A stretch of DNA of 64,000 nt from Chryseobacterium polytrichastri. Lineage in GTDB: Bacteria > Bacteroidota > Bacteroidia > Flavobacteriales > Weeksellaceae. Location of the stretch: assembly GCF_900142445.1 (NCBI RefSeq), contig NZ_FRAV01000004.1:124001-188000 (forward strand). Direction: 5' to 3'. Both the position numbers and the translations under genes were made by a program. A model generated the notes under the pieces. The model was not told the DNA's origin and made no database searches. It was given only the letters and a program-made list of their open reading frames with translations. This document shows, piece by piece, positions 49,950-57,911 of this stretch (its first letter is position 1; the number at the start of each line of letters is the position of its first letter).

Positions 49950-50237
49950 ATGATAGAAGTAAAGCAAAACAACGACGAAAAACACGGAAGTTTTGAGGCT
50001 TTCATAGACGGAATCTCAGCAGGAAAAATGACCTACACTTGGGCAGGTGAAGAAAGATTCATCATAGATCATACCGAGGTAGGTGAAGAACACAACGGAA
50101 AAGGTGTGGGTAAAGAAATGCTTTTAGCAGCGGTAGACTTTGCCAGAAAAAACGGAAAGAAGATTATTCCACTTTGTCCGTTTGCAAAAGCAAGTTTCCA
50201 AAAAAGTGAAGAACTTCAGGATGTTTTAGTTAATTAA
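49950..50237 (+). CDS. GNAT family N-acetyltransferase (YjdJ-like), 95 aa
   Basis: The short protein has the compact GNAT fold of the YjdJ/Gtn group. FEAFIDGISAGKMTYTW is followed by FIIDHTEVGEEHNGKGVGKEMLLAAVDFARK, which includes the acetyl-CoA loop (HNGKGVGK), then KIIPLCPFAKASFQK. The substrate is unknown. It is the last gene of the run from the second pirin and ends at a strong terminator. Presence next to a YjdI-type ferredoxin matches the E. coli yjdIJ pair. Confidence 0.9.
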   Translation: MIEVKQNNDEKHGSFEAFIDGISAGKMTYTWAGEERFIIDHTEVGEEHNGKGVGKEMLLAAVDFARKNGKKIIPLCPFAKASFQKSEELQDVLVN

Positions 50238-50263
50238 GTTCAACTAAATACAGAAAATACATC

Positions 50264-50300
50264 AACCTTTCAGAACTCAACTCTGAAAGGTTTTTTTTAT
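50264..50300 (+). terminator. Terminator of the redox operon
   Basis: An 11-bp perfect stem (AACCTTTCAGA with TCTGAAAGGTT, 7-nt loop) is followed by T8, 27 nt after the GNAT stop. Confidence 0.85.
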
Positions 50301-50418
50301 CAATATAATGAATGTAATCTGCAATAAAATCGCTAAATTACTCTTTCAAAATTAGTTATGGTTTTGTATTTGTAGCACTACACATCTATTCACTATATAA
50401 AAACTTAAACAAATAGTA

Positions 50419-50781
50419 ATGAAAAAAACAAGCAGCATTTTTAAAAAGAATCCCGACAAACACGATTACCCTGCAGCAAAAGATTATTTAGAACTCATCT
50501 ATGACGAACAAAAAACTGCCGGAATTATTAAAAAATTAACAGAAGCCACAACCATTTATAAAAAATGTAAGGATGTCTTTCGGGCAAGCGAGCTTCCTTT
50601 ATTGCCGCGCGAAAACAAATACGTTCAGGAAGATCTACAGAAAATAAAAAAAGAAATAAAGCTCTCCCCTATTTTACTCGTTCGTGGCAATAACAAACTC
50701 ATCATTGCAGACGGGTATCACAGAATGTGCGCAAGCTATCATCTTAACGAAGATCTGGAACTTCCCTGCAGATTAGTTTGA
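50419..50781 (+). CDS. ParB/sulfiredoxin-fold-like protein, 120 aa
   Basis: The 120-residue soluble, basic protein ends with KLSPILLVRGNNKLIIADGYHRMCASYHLNEDLELPCRLV-like structure, in which LIIADGYHRMCA matches the ParB/Srx nucleotide-binding signature (G-x-H-R). The N-terminal half is helical and lysine-rich. It lacks the HTH and dimer domains of chromosome-partition ParB and stands alone, so a partition role is unlikely; a small NTPase, nuclease or sulfiredoxin-like function is possible. No operon partner is visible. Confidence 0.65.
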   Translation: MKKTSSIFKKNPDKHDYPAAKDYLELIYDEQKTAGIIKKLTEATTIYKKCKDVFRASELPLLPRENKYVQEDLQKIKKEIKLSPILLVRGNNKLIIADGYHRMCASYHLNEDLELPCRLV

Positions 50782-50841
50782 CCTTTCGCACTCTGTAATT
50801 TCAAAAACGAAATTGCTTTTAAAAAATTTCTTTAAAAAAAC

Positions 50842-50849
50842 TATATTTG
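50842..50849 (+). promoter_or_regulatory. -7 promoter word (TATATTTG) of the symporter gene
   Basis: An exact word lies 22 nt before the ATG at 50872. Confidence 0.55.
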
Positions 50850-50871
50850 TGAAATTTAAAAATTTACAAAT

Positions 50872-52386
50872 ATGTCGCCGTATCTATTACTGGTTATCAT
50901 TATCGCCTATTTCGCACTGCTACTTTGGGTAGCTTATAAAACTGGAAAAGGAAGTGATAATGAAAGTTTCTTCATTGGAAACCGTAAAAGTAATTGGATG
51001 CTCGTTGCATTTGGGATGATTGGGACATCGCTTTCTGGCGTTACCTTCGTGAGCGTTCCCGGTGCTGTTGGGAAAGACAGTTTTTCTTATTTACAAATCA
51101 CTTTAGGATATCTTATCGGATATATTGTGGTTGCATACGTCTTACTTCCTTTATACTATCGGTTAAAATTAACCTCAATTTATGGCTATCTTCAACAAAG
51201 GATGGGGCAACTTTCTTATAAATCGGGAGCATGGATTTTCATTGTATCAAGATTGGTTGGAGCCACCGCGAGATTATATCTGGTTGTTAATATTCTTCAG
51301 ATTACTATTTTAGATAGTTTAGGAGTTCCTTTTATTGTAACGACCTTAATTATATTGATCATGATTATCCTTTATACTTATGAAGGAGGGGTAAAAACCA
51401 TTGTCTGGACTGATACTTTACAGACTTCTTGTATGCTTTTAGGACTGATCATTTGTACGGTTTATATGTTGAATCACTTAGACCTAAGTGTAGGACAGAG
51501 TTTGACCGCAATGAGCGATAAAGGTTATACTAAGGTATTTGAATTCGATATCAATTCACCAGGATTTTTCCTCAAACAGATTCTTGCCGGAGCATTCATA
51601 ACCATTACCATGACAGGAATTGATCAGGAAATGATGCAGAAAAGTCTTTCTGTTACGAAGCTGAAAGATTCCCAGAAGAATATGGTAACCCTTGGCTTTA
51701 TCTTATTAGGCGTAATTTCCCTATTCCTTTATATGGGTGGACTTTTATACCTTTTCGGGCAAAGCGAAGGTGGTCAAATCACAGAAATCATTAAAGACGG
51801 AATTCCTAAAAAAGAATTTTTATTAAACGGAAAAGACATTTTCGGAGATAAAATTTTCCCTGAGGTAGCTTTAAATCATATGCCGGGCTTTATTTCAATT
51901 ATATTTATAATCGCCTTAATTTCAGCTTTATTCCCGAGTGCTGATGGTGCTATGACTGCGCTTACCTCATCATTATGCATCGATATTGTTGGAATGAAAG
52001 ACAAGCCTTGGGATACTAAAAAGAAAGAAAAATTCAGAAAAAACGTTCACTTGCTCGTTGCTGCTTCTTTCTTAGTGATGGTTGTTATATTTAAAATTAT
52101 TAATGATAATTCCATGATTGGCCTAATTCTTAAATTGGCCGGATTCACTTACGGTCCACTATTAGGACTCTTTGCATTTGGAATTTTCACAAAATATAAA
52201 GTTGAAGATAAGTTGGTTCCTTACGTTTGTATTGCAGCTCCTATTATCTCTTATTTTATCGATAAATATCAGGCTACTCTTTTTGGAGATTTCAAAATCG
52301 GATTAGAGCTATTAATCATTAATGGATTACTGACGTTCTTTGGACTTTGGTTGATTAGAAAGAAACCTGATCTTTTAAAGCGATAA
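50872..52386 (+). CDS. Sodium:solute symporter family protein
   Basis: The 504-residue inner-membrane protein has about 13 hydrophobic helices in the SSS (LeuT-type) pattern. TM1 is followed by SFFIGNRKSNWMLVAFGMIGTSLSGVTFVSVPG (Na+ site region), and later by SRLVGATARLYL, YTYEGGVKTIVWTD and ALISALFPSADGAMTALTSSL, the SSS signature. It takes up a small solute with Na+; substrates in this family range from sugars to sialic acid, proline and iodide, and I cannot choose. It has its own promoter; an inverted-repeat element lies 44 bp downstream. Confidence 0.92.
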   Translation: MSPYLLLVIIIAYFALLLWVAYKTGKGSDNESFFIGNRKSNWMLVAFGMIGTSLSGVTFVSVPGAVGKDSFSYLQITLGYLIGYIVVAYVLLPLYYRLKLTSIYGYLQQRMGQLSYKSGAWIFIVSRLVGATARLYLVVNILQITILDSLGVPFIVTTLIILIMIILYTYEGGVKTIVWTDTLQTSCMLLGLIICTVYMLNHLDLSVGQSLTAMSDKGYTKVFEFDINSPGFFLKQILAGAFITITMTGIDQEMMQKSLSVTKLKDSQKNMVTLGFILLGVISLFLYMGGLLYLFGQSEGGQITEIIKDGIPKKEFLLNGKDIFGDKIFPEVALNHMPGFISIIFIIALISALFPSADGAMTALTSSLCIDIVGMKDKPWDTKKKEKFRKNVHLLVAASFLVMVVIFKIINDNSMIGLILKLAGFTYGPLLGLFAFGIFTKYKVEDKLVPYVCIAAPIISYFIDKYQATLFGDFKIGLELLIINGLLTFFGLWLIRKKPDLLKR

Positions 52387-52430
52387 GCTTTAAATTTATT
52401 ATTAAGCATGTTTAAGGTAACTTAAAAACT

Positions 52431-52618
52431 AACCACAAAAGGTACAAAAGCTATTATTGAATCATTTAAAGTTTAGCTTTTTTGAAAACAAAGCTTGCAA
52501 AAGAATAATATTTCGACTCCGCTCAATATGCAAAGATTTTTTTACTTGTGTGTTCTTGTTTGCATTTTATGATGAACTTCAATAACTCAAGTGTTAATCT
52601 TTTGCCTCTTTTGTGGTT
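52431..52618. mobile_element. Gene-less inverted-repeat element related to the GxxExxY element (188 bp)
   Basis: The left end (52431-52452, AACCACAAAAGGTACAAAAG...) matches the GxxExxY element's left end at 19 of 22 bases. The right end (52597-52618, ending CTCTTTTGTGGTT) matches its right end at 20 of 22. The two ends match each other inverted at 18 of 22. Between them are 144 bp without a gene, including TTTCGACTCCGCTCAATATG, another repeat-like phrase. It may be a deletion derivative of the same element. Confidence 0.5.
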
Positions 52619-52660
52619 AAAATAAAAATTTAAATATTCATTATCAAAAAACTATTTACC

Positions 52661-53179
52661 ATGAAAAAAATTATTCAACTATACTTATTTGTATTGGCTT
52701 GTAGCTTTATCTCGGCTCAGGATTTTGAAGTTTCCACTTTAAGAATGGGACCTTATAAAATTTCTATGGAACAAGCAGAGGTTGAAAAAACGTCAGGAAC
52801 AAAAATGAAGGTCATTGATGGAACCGCTAAAAATGCAATCAAATATGGTGGAGAAATCTTATCAATAGATTTTTATTCAACCTATATGATAGACACCAAA
52901 AAAGATATTGTCAGCGTTTTAGGAATCTCAACAACAAGCAAAAAATTTAAAACAAAAAGTGGAATCGGAGTTGGAAGTACAAGAGATGATTTAATTAATG
53001 CTTTCAGAAATCATTCCAGTTTCAGCGTTAGCCCCAGTTGGGACGAAGATGGTAAAAGAAGCCCTCAGGATACCGGATATTTTGTTCTGAATGATGAAAC
53101 TGCAGGAACCAATTTATCTTTTAAATTTGTAAATAATGTGGTGACAGAGATTTCAGTATCCTTTAGTGCAGGCGGTTAA
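52661..53179 (+). CDS. Secreted hypothetical protein, 172 aa
   Basis: The signal peptide (MKKIIQLYLFVLACSFISA, cleavage before QDF; its Cys lacks a proper lipobox) is followed by about 150 residues of beta-rich sequence. The GIGVGSTRDDLINAF phrase, a pattern typical of periplasmic domains in which a short helix follows GxxxxxxxxxxF, and LSFKFVNNVVTEISVSF near the end recall BLIP-like or PepSY-like small periplasmic folds. I cannot assign a function. It ends at a strong terminator. Confidence 0.72.
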   Translation: MKKIIQLYLFVLACSFISAQDFEVSTLRMGPYKISMEQAEVEKTSGTKMKVIDGTAKNAIKYGGEILSIDFYSTYMIDTKKDIVSVLGISTTSKKFKTKSGIGVGSTRDDLINAFRNHSSFSVSPSWDEDGKRSPQDTGYFVLNDETAGTNLSFKFVNNVVTEISVSFSAGG

Positions 53180-53205
53180 ATCCATCTGTTTGTATAAAAA
53201 AATTA

Positions 53206-53232
53206 AAATCCGGGCCAAAAACCCGGATTTTT
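53206..53232 (+). terminator. Terminator of the 52661 gene
   Basis: A 9-bp GC-rich stem (AAATCCGGG with CCCGGATTT, 7-nt loop) is followed by TT, 27 nt past the stop. Confidence 0.8.
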
Positions 53233-53259
53233 GCATTTCCGTAAGCCATTAAAAAATTG

Positions 53260-53267
53260 TAAATTTG
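53260..53267 (+). promoter_or_regulatory. -7 promoter word (TAAATTTG) of the transketolase operon
   Basis: An exact word lies 21 nt before the ATG at 53289. It overlaps an in-frame TTG at 53265, which is therefore not the start. Confidence 0.6.
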
Positions 53268-53288
53268 TGTGCAAATAAATCAGAAATA

Positions 53289-54140
53289 ATGAGTAAAAGT
53301 ATCGAAGAGTTGAAATCTCTTACTACACAAATCAGAAGAGACATTTTAAGAATGGTTCATGCTGTAAATTCAGGTCACCCAGGCGGAAGTTTAGGTTGTA
53401 CAGAATTTTTCACAGCGCTTTACGGTAAGGTAATGAACTATAACCTTCCTTTCACAATGGAAGGAAAAAATGAAGATCATTTTTATCTTTCAAACGGGCA
53501 CATTTCACCGGTATTCTATTCTACTTTGGCAAGATTCGGATTTTTCCCTGTTGAAGAACTGAGTACTTTCAGAAAATTAGATTCAAGATTACAAGGACAC
53601 CCAACTACTCATGAAGGTCTTCCTGGAATTCGTATCGCTTCCGGATCTCTTGGTCAGGGACTTTCTGTAGCTTTAGGAGTAGCTCAAGGTAAAAAACTAG
53701 ACGGCGATAGCTCTTTGGTATATACTTTACATGGAGATGGAGAATTGCAGGAAGGTCAAAACTGGGAAGCTTTGATGTATGCTTCTGCTAAAAAAGTGGA
53801 TAACATTATTTCTACCATTGATTATAACGGACAACAAATTGACGGAAGTACAGAACACGTACTTTCATTAGGAAATCTTCATGCAAAATTGGAGGCTTTC
53901 GGATGGATTGTTTTGGAAGAGAAAAACGGGAATGACCTTGAAGCAGTAACTGCAATCCTTGAGAAAGCAAAAACTGAGACAGGAAAAGGAAAACCAGTTG
54001 TTATTCTTCTTCATACAGAGATGGGTGCTGGTGTAGATTTCATGATGGGATCTCATGCTTGGCATGGAAAAGCTCCTAATGATGAGCAATTGGCTACAGC
54101 AATGAAAGAATTATACTTAGAAGCTCCGGCAGACTATTAA
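53289..54140 (+). CDS. Transketolase, N-terminal subunit
   Basis: The 283-residue protein is the thiamine-diphosphate-binding half of a split transketolase, which moves two-carbon units in the non-oxidative pentose phosphate pathway. It shows NSGHPGGSLGCTEFFTALYG, the active-site LSNGHISPVFYS, the TPP motif GDGELQEGQNWEALMYA with the later NxQQIDG, and the closing HGKAPNDEQ. It needs the C-terminal subunit encoded 1.1 kb downstream. The ATG at 53289 follows the promoter; an upstream TTG at 53265 lies inside it. Confidence 0.95.
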   Translation: MSKSIEELKSLTTQIRRDILRMVHAVNSGHPGGSLGCTEFFTALYGKVMNYNLPFTMEGKNEDHFYLSNGHISPVFYSTLARFGFFPVEELSTFRKLDSRLQGHPTTHEGLPGIRIASGSLGQGLSVALGVAQGKKLDGDSSLVYTLHGDGELQEGQNWEALMYASAKKVDNIISTIDYNGQQIDGSTEHVLSLGNLHAKLEAFGWIVLEEKNGNDLEAVTAILEKAKTETGKGKPVVILLHTEMGAGVDFMMGSHAWHGKAPNDEQLATAMKELYLEAPADY

Positions 54141-54171
54141 TATCTTACTGATCACTTTTTATCAAGTTTTC

Positions 54172-55257
54172 ATGAAAAAGTTCGTCTCAATCTGTTTTTT
54201 TTCAAGCTTTATTTTGGGGTTTGCTCAGCAAAAGAAAATTTCTTTTGTAAAGGAATTCGATTATCAGCAAGTTGAAAAAAAATCAGTTTCAGAAGGAATA
54301 AAAATTTATGCAAGTAAGAGCAATGAATTTCTATCTAAAATCATTGTAAATTCTAGCCCTGCATATTTTTTCACAGATATACTGGGAACAAGCTCTGTAA
54401 ATTTAGACGCAAGAAATTATCTTGCCTCATCTGATTCTGATCTATCTGATTTTGATAAAAACGGATATACTTTTTCAGCTAAAAAACTTACTACAAAAGA
54501 GAATATCTTAGGAATTCCGTGTACTCATTATCTTATTAATTATATGGCTGATGATAAAACACCAACTCAAAACCTGAAAGTTTGTATTGATGAAAAATCA
54601 ACATATAATAATATTAATATTCTTAACGGGTTATTAGCACGATACCTTGGAATTGCAGAAATTAAAAATGCTAATCTAAAAGGTTTTATCCTAAAAGCCG
54701 GTCTGGAAAATAAGTATGATACAGAATATTTTGTATTGTCATCCATACAAGATACAAAAGACGTCGTTTTTTTCGATCATAAAAAAGCTATTGCAGATCT
54801 ACAAAAAAAGCAGGATTCTATCAAACGTACTCAAAAAGAAGTCTATATAGAAAAACAACTGCCCAATGATTCTGTAAAAGCACCTATGTACGGATATTAC
54901 AATAACTATTATGTTCCCGAATATATATCTGAGTATAAAAAATCAGTAATTAATAAGGAAAACTTAGCGATAAACAATATTTCTAGTGAGCTTATGTGGA
55001 AAGGACTTCCTAACCACTGTAGAAACATTGATAAGAATTTGCCTGAATTTAAAAACAGTGAATTGAAAGGTCACTTAAAAAACTATGTAGGGCAAGTATG
55101 CGATATGTATCTTAAAAGATCACCAAATAGTAGTGTAAACGTTAAAGAAACGTTGGACCAGATACGATACGAAGTTTTGTACTTCAATGAAATTCAGGGA
55201 AAACTTGATCAGGCTGATCAAAAGAAATTAAACAATTATTTACAAAATCTTGATTAA
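54172..55257 (+). CDS. Secreted hypothetical protein (GLPGLI-like), 361 aa, between transketolase halves
   Basis: The signal peptide ends GFAQQ. The first 190 mature residues resemble GLPGLI-type beta proteins (LTTKENILGIPCTHYLINYMAD, LKVCIDEKSTYNN, LLARYLGIAEIKNANLKGFILKAG). A charged linker with Tyr-rich YGYYNNYYVPEYISEY follows, and then a helical C-terminus with two Cys (HCRNID, QVCDMYLKR). I cannot assign a function. It starts 31 nt after the transketolase N gene and ends 10 nt before the transketolase C gene, so all three are probably one mRNA, an odd arrangement for a cytosolic enzyme. Confidence 0.72.
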   Translation: MKKFVSICFFSSFILGFAQQKKISFVKEFDYQQVEKKSVSEGIKIYASKSNEFLSKIIVNSSPAYFFTDILGTSSVNLDARNYLASSDSDLSDFDKNGYTFSAKKLTTKENILGIPCTHYLINYMADDKTPTQNLKVCIDEKSTYNNINILNGLLARYLGIAEIKNANLKGFILKAGLENKYDTEYFVLSSIQDTKDVVFFDHKKAIADLQKKQDSIKRTQKEVYIEKQLPNDSVKAPMYGYYNNYYVPEYISEYKKSVINKENLAINNISSELMWKGLPNHCRNIDKNLPEFKNSELKGHLKNYVGQVCDMYLKRSPNSSVNVKETLDQIRYEVLYFNEIQGKLDQADQKKLNNYLQNLD

Positions 55258-55267
55258 AAAAATAAAA

Positions 55268-56215
55268 ATGAAATATACATATACAGAAAAAAAAGATACC
55301 CGTTCAGGATTTGGAGCTGGATTAGCTGAACTTGCTGACACAAACCCTAATGTAGTAGCACTTTGTGCAGACCTTATCGGTTCTTTGAAAATGGAAAAAT
55401 TCATTGAAAAAGCACCAGAAAGATTCTTTCAGATAGGTATTGCTGAAGCGAACATGATAGGTATTGCTGCAGGTCTTAGTATTACAGGAAAAATTCCTTT
55501 CACAGGAACTTTCGCTAACTTCTCTACTTCAAGAGTGTATGACCAGATCCGTCAGTCAGTAGCTTATTCTGATAAAAATGTAAAAATATGTGCTTCTCAC
55601 GCAGGTCTTACTTTGGGTGAAGATGGCGCTACTCACCAGGTATTGGAAGATATCGGGATGATGAAAATGCTTCCGGGAATGACTGTAATCAATACTTGTG
55701 ATTATAATCAAACTAAAGCAGCAACTTTAGCAATCGCTGATTTTGAAGGACCGGTTTACCTAAGATTCGGAAGACCTGTAGTTCCTGTTTTCATTCCGGA
55801 AGATATGCCTTTCGAAATCGGGAAAGGAATTCTTTTACAAGAAGGTACCGATGTAACGATTGTTGCAACAGGTCACTTGGTTTGGGAATCTCTTGTAGCT
55901 GCAGATGAGCTTGAAAAAGAAGGTATCTCTTGTGAGGTAATCAATATCCACACCATTAAACCTTTGGACGAAGAGATCATCTTAAAATCTGTTGAAAAAA
56001 CAGGAAAAATTGTTACGGCTGAAGAACATAACTACATTGGTGGTTTAGGTGAATCTATTGCTGGAATGTTAGCTAGAAAAAGACCTACAAGACAGGAATT
56101 CGTAGCGGTAAATGATTCTTTCGGAGAATCTGCAACTCCTGCTGAATTAATGAAAAAATATAAAATAGATTCTACAGCTGTGAAAGAAGCTGTGAAGAGA
56201 ATTTTAGAGAAATAA
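55268..56215 (+). CDS. Transketolase, C-terminal subunit
   Basis: The 315-residue protein supplies the pyrimidine-binding and C-terminal domains of the split transketolase. Landmarks are RSGFGAGLAELADTNPNVVALCADLIGS, FFQIGIAEANMIGIAAGLSITG with the TPP-activating Glu, CASHAGLTLGEDGATHQ and the transketolase C domain beginning VTIVATGHLVWESLVAA. The start at 55268 gives the usual MKYTYTEKKDTR opening; a TTG at 55250 would overlap the upstream gene. It is followed by a terminator. Confidence 0.95.
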   Translation: MKYTYTEKKDTRSGFGAGLAELADTNPNVVALCADLIGSLKMEKFIEKAPERFFQIGIAEANMIGIAAGLSITGKIPFTGTFANFSTSRVYDQIRQSVAYSDKNVKICASHAGLTLGEDGATHQVLEDIGMMKMLPGMTVINTCDYNQTKAATLAIADFEGPVYLRFGRPVVPVFIPEDMPFEIGKGILLQEGTDVTIVATGHLVWESLVAADELEKEGISCEVINIHTIKPLDEEIILKSVEKTGKIVTAEEHNYIGGLGESIAGMLARKRPTRQEFVAVNDSFGESATPAELMKKYKIDSTAVKEAVKRILEK

Positions 56216-56235
56216 GATCATCTTTTTTGATATAG

Positions 56236-56266
56236 AAAAATGCCTCAATATTTTGAGGCATTTTTT
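56236..56266. terminator. Terminator of the transketolase operon
   Basis: A 13-bp perfect stem (AAAAATGCCTCAA with its complement, loop TATT) lies between convergent stops at 56215 and 56291. Confidence 0.85.
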
Positions 56267-56290
56267 ATTTAAGACTTATATCAGTTATAA

Positions 56291-56836
56291 CTATTGATAC
56301 CGTTCGTTAATTTCGTCTGTATTTATAGTCTCCATGGAATGTAAATCGGTTTTAAAATACGTATCGTGAATAGAAAAATAAGCGTCGACTTCCACTTTAG
56401 TTTGTTCTGTTGCTTTTTTCCAACATTCTAAAAACCAGCTTTCAAACAATTCGTATTTCTCCGTATTATATTCGTCCAGAATATCATCAAAATCATCATC
56501 TTCATAGGTGTCTTCAAAATCCGCAGCAGCTTCCCAAATCTGTTTTGGAATTAACGCACTCCACTCTTCATCTATTCTATCGATCTTCTTTGAAGGCAAC
56601 CTAATTAGTTCAGTAATCCTTTCCCCCGCTTGATCAACCGACCAAAATATGATGTCTAAATAATCATATTGATATTCAAAATACAATGCTTTACAATTAT
56701 TCTTCGATTTATTATTGAGATAATTTATGTTCTTATCATTAATTAGATCTGTTAAATCAACAATAAGCTGTGGACTTATTTGTTCCAGATATTTTTTTAA
56801 CTCAATATTTAAATGTTGAAGATTCTCCACAAGCAC
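56291..56836 (-). CDS. Hypothetical acidic protein, 181 aa
   Basis: I do not recognise the family. The soluble product is strongly acidic in its second half (EDTYEDDDFDDILDEYNTEKYELFES) and carries Trp-rich pieces (FESWFLECWKKATEQTKVE). There is no signal peptide or membrane segment. Acidic proteins with this look occur as immunity or scaffold proteins, but nothing else here points to a toxin. It ends the leftward group of small genes behind the Lrp regulator and lies 17 nt after the membrane protein gene. Confidence 0.68.
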   Translation of the reverse strand: MLVENLQHLNIELKKYLEQISPQLIVDLTDLINDKNINYLNNKSKNNCKALYFEYQYDYLDIIFWSVDQAGERITELIRLPSKKIDRIDEEWSALIPKQIWEAAADFEDTYEDDDFDDILDEYNTEKYELFESWFLECWKKATEQTKVEVDAYFSIHDTYFKTDLHSMETINTDEINERYQ

Positions 56837-56853
56837 GTTATTTTTTTAGAAAT

Positions 56854-57237
56854 CTAGATTAATTTAAAAAATTTCCATTTTGGGATAATTGCCAGCATTC
56901 CAAATCCTGTAAAAAGGAATAAATTGGTAACATCTGTATATAAGAATGTTGATAAATAATAGTTGTGCATAAAGAAGTGCAGAACCAATAATACAGGGAA
57001 TATATAGATGCCTATCTTTTTATAAAAGAACATTAACACTAAACTGATTATCATTAATGCATCAATTGAGAAAATAACGTAAAAATACCACCTTGGGATA
57101 TTAAGAAACTCATGCTGTAGGTATTCATCTACATCAATTCCCAATCCCATTATCGTAAACAACATTAAAGAAGCAAATGCTGCAATAAAGCCCCATCCTT
57201 TCTTCGGATCCTCGTCAAAGTAACTGTATTCTTCCAT
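56854..57237 (-). CDS. Small membrane hypothetical protein, 127 aa
   Basis: The 127-residue protein has four predicted membrane helices (about residues 16-35, 50-68, 73-90 and 100-117) after an acidic start MEEYSYFDEDPKKGWGF. A function is not evident; DUF2569-like small membrane proteins are similar in outline only. Its ATG is 5 nt from a -7 word, so its mRNA is probably leaderless. The following acidic-protein gene starts 17 nt after its stop, suggesting one transcript. Confidence 0.68.
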   Translation of the reverse strand: MEEYSYFDEDPKKGWGFIAAFASLMLFTIMGLGIDVDEYLQHEFLNIPRWYFYVIFSIDALMIISLVLMFFYKKIGIYIFPVLLVLHFFMHNYYLSTFLYTDVTNLFLFTGFGMLAIIPKWKFFKLI

Positions 57238-57242
57238 AGGTA

Positions 57243-57250
57243 CAAAAATA
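57243..57250 (-). promoter_or_regulatory. -7 promoter word (TATTTTTG) next to a start codon
   Basis: Minus strand: the word, then TACCT, then ATG at 57237. The hairpin at 57251-57280 abuts it, so the promoter lies directly behind the lrp terminator. Confidence 0.5.
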
Positions 57251-57280
57251 AAGAACTTATGAGAGATTTCATAAGTTCTT
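57251..57280 (-). terminator. Terminator of the Lrp gene
   Basis: A 12-bp stem (AAGAACTTATGA with its complement, 6-nt loop) lies 27 nt past the lrp stop. It is followed leftward by TTTATTTTTG, which also supplies the next promoter. Confidence 0.65.
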
Positions 57281-57306
57281 TTATAGTAATTCGTTTTAAA
57301 ATTTGA

Positions 57307-57777
57307 TTAAATAGAAATAGCGTTGATCAATCTATTTTTATCACTTAAGAATTCCTCCATAGAGATCATACTTTCAGTTCTCATAACATCTTGGATGTCA
57401 TCAATCTGATAAATGATTCTTTTAGCATCTTCCGTATTCTTAGCTCTTACTTTACAGAAAATGTTGTATTTTCCTGAAATAACGCTAGCTTCGATTACGT
57501 TAGGAATACTTGTTAATTCTTTCAATACCTCTTGTGTGCGGTTTGATTTCGTTAAAAGAATTCCGATAAAAGCTGTAAAATGATAGTCTAACTTACCATA
57601 ATCGATATTAAGGGATGATCCCAAAATAATACCTGCATCCTCCATTTTTTTCACTCTTACGTGAATTGTACCCGCAGAAACGTCCATCTGCTTAGCAATT
57701 TCTGTAAAGGGCATTCTTGTGTTTTCTACTAAGAAGTCAAGAATCTTCTTGTCTATTTCGTCCAGTTGATAGTTCAT
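57307..57777 (-). CDS. Lrp/AsnC family transcriptional regulator
   Basis: The 156-residue protein has the family order: an N-terminal winged helix (MNYQLDEIDKKILDFLVENTRMPFTEIAKQMDVSAGTIHVRVKKMEDAGIILG, described by its key positions) and a C-terminal RAM domain (about residues 65-145, ending MSMEEF-like) that binds an amino acid and forms octamers. It senses amino acids and rearranges transcription. Its regulon is not shown by the sequence; neighbouring hypothetical genes may be among its targets. A -7 word lies 44 nt upstream. Confidence 0.93.
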   Translation of the reverse strand: MNYQLDEIDKKILDFLVENTRMPFTEIAKQMDVSAGTIHVRVKKMEDAGIILGSSLNIDYGKLDYHFTAFIGILLTKSNRTQEVLKELTSIPNVIEASVISGKYNIFCKVRAKNTEDAKRIIYQIDDIQDVMRTESMISMEEFLSDKNRLINAISI

Positions 57778-57821
57778 ATTAGTTAAATTACAATTTCCTT
57801 AAAAATTCTATGTATTCTTTG

Positions 57822-57829
57822 CAAATTTA
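57822..57829 (-). promoter_or_regulatory. -7 promoter word (TAAATTTG) of lrp
   Basis: An exact word on the minus strand, 44 nt before the ATG; no -33 box found at usual spacing. Confidence 0.5.
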
Positions 57830-57911
57830 GAAAAAATAATTTAACCATGAAAATTATATCAAATATTAACAATAATTAACACGTATGATAAAAATCATTA
57901 AAACATTCTGA

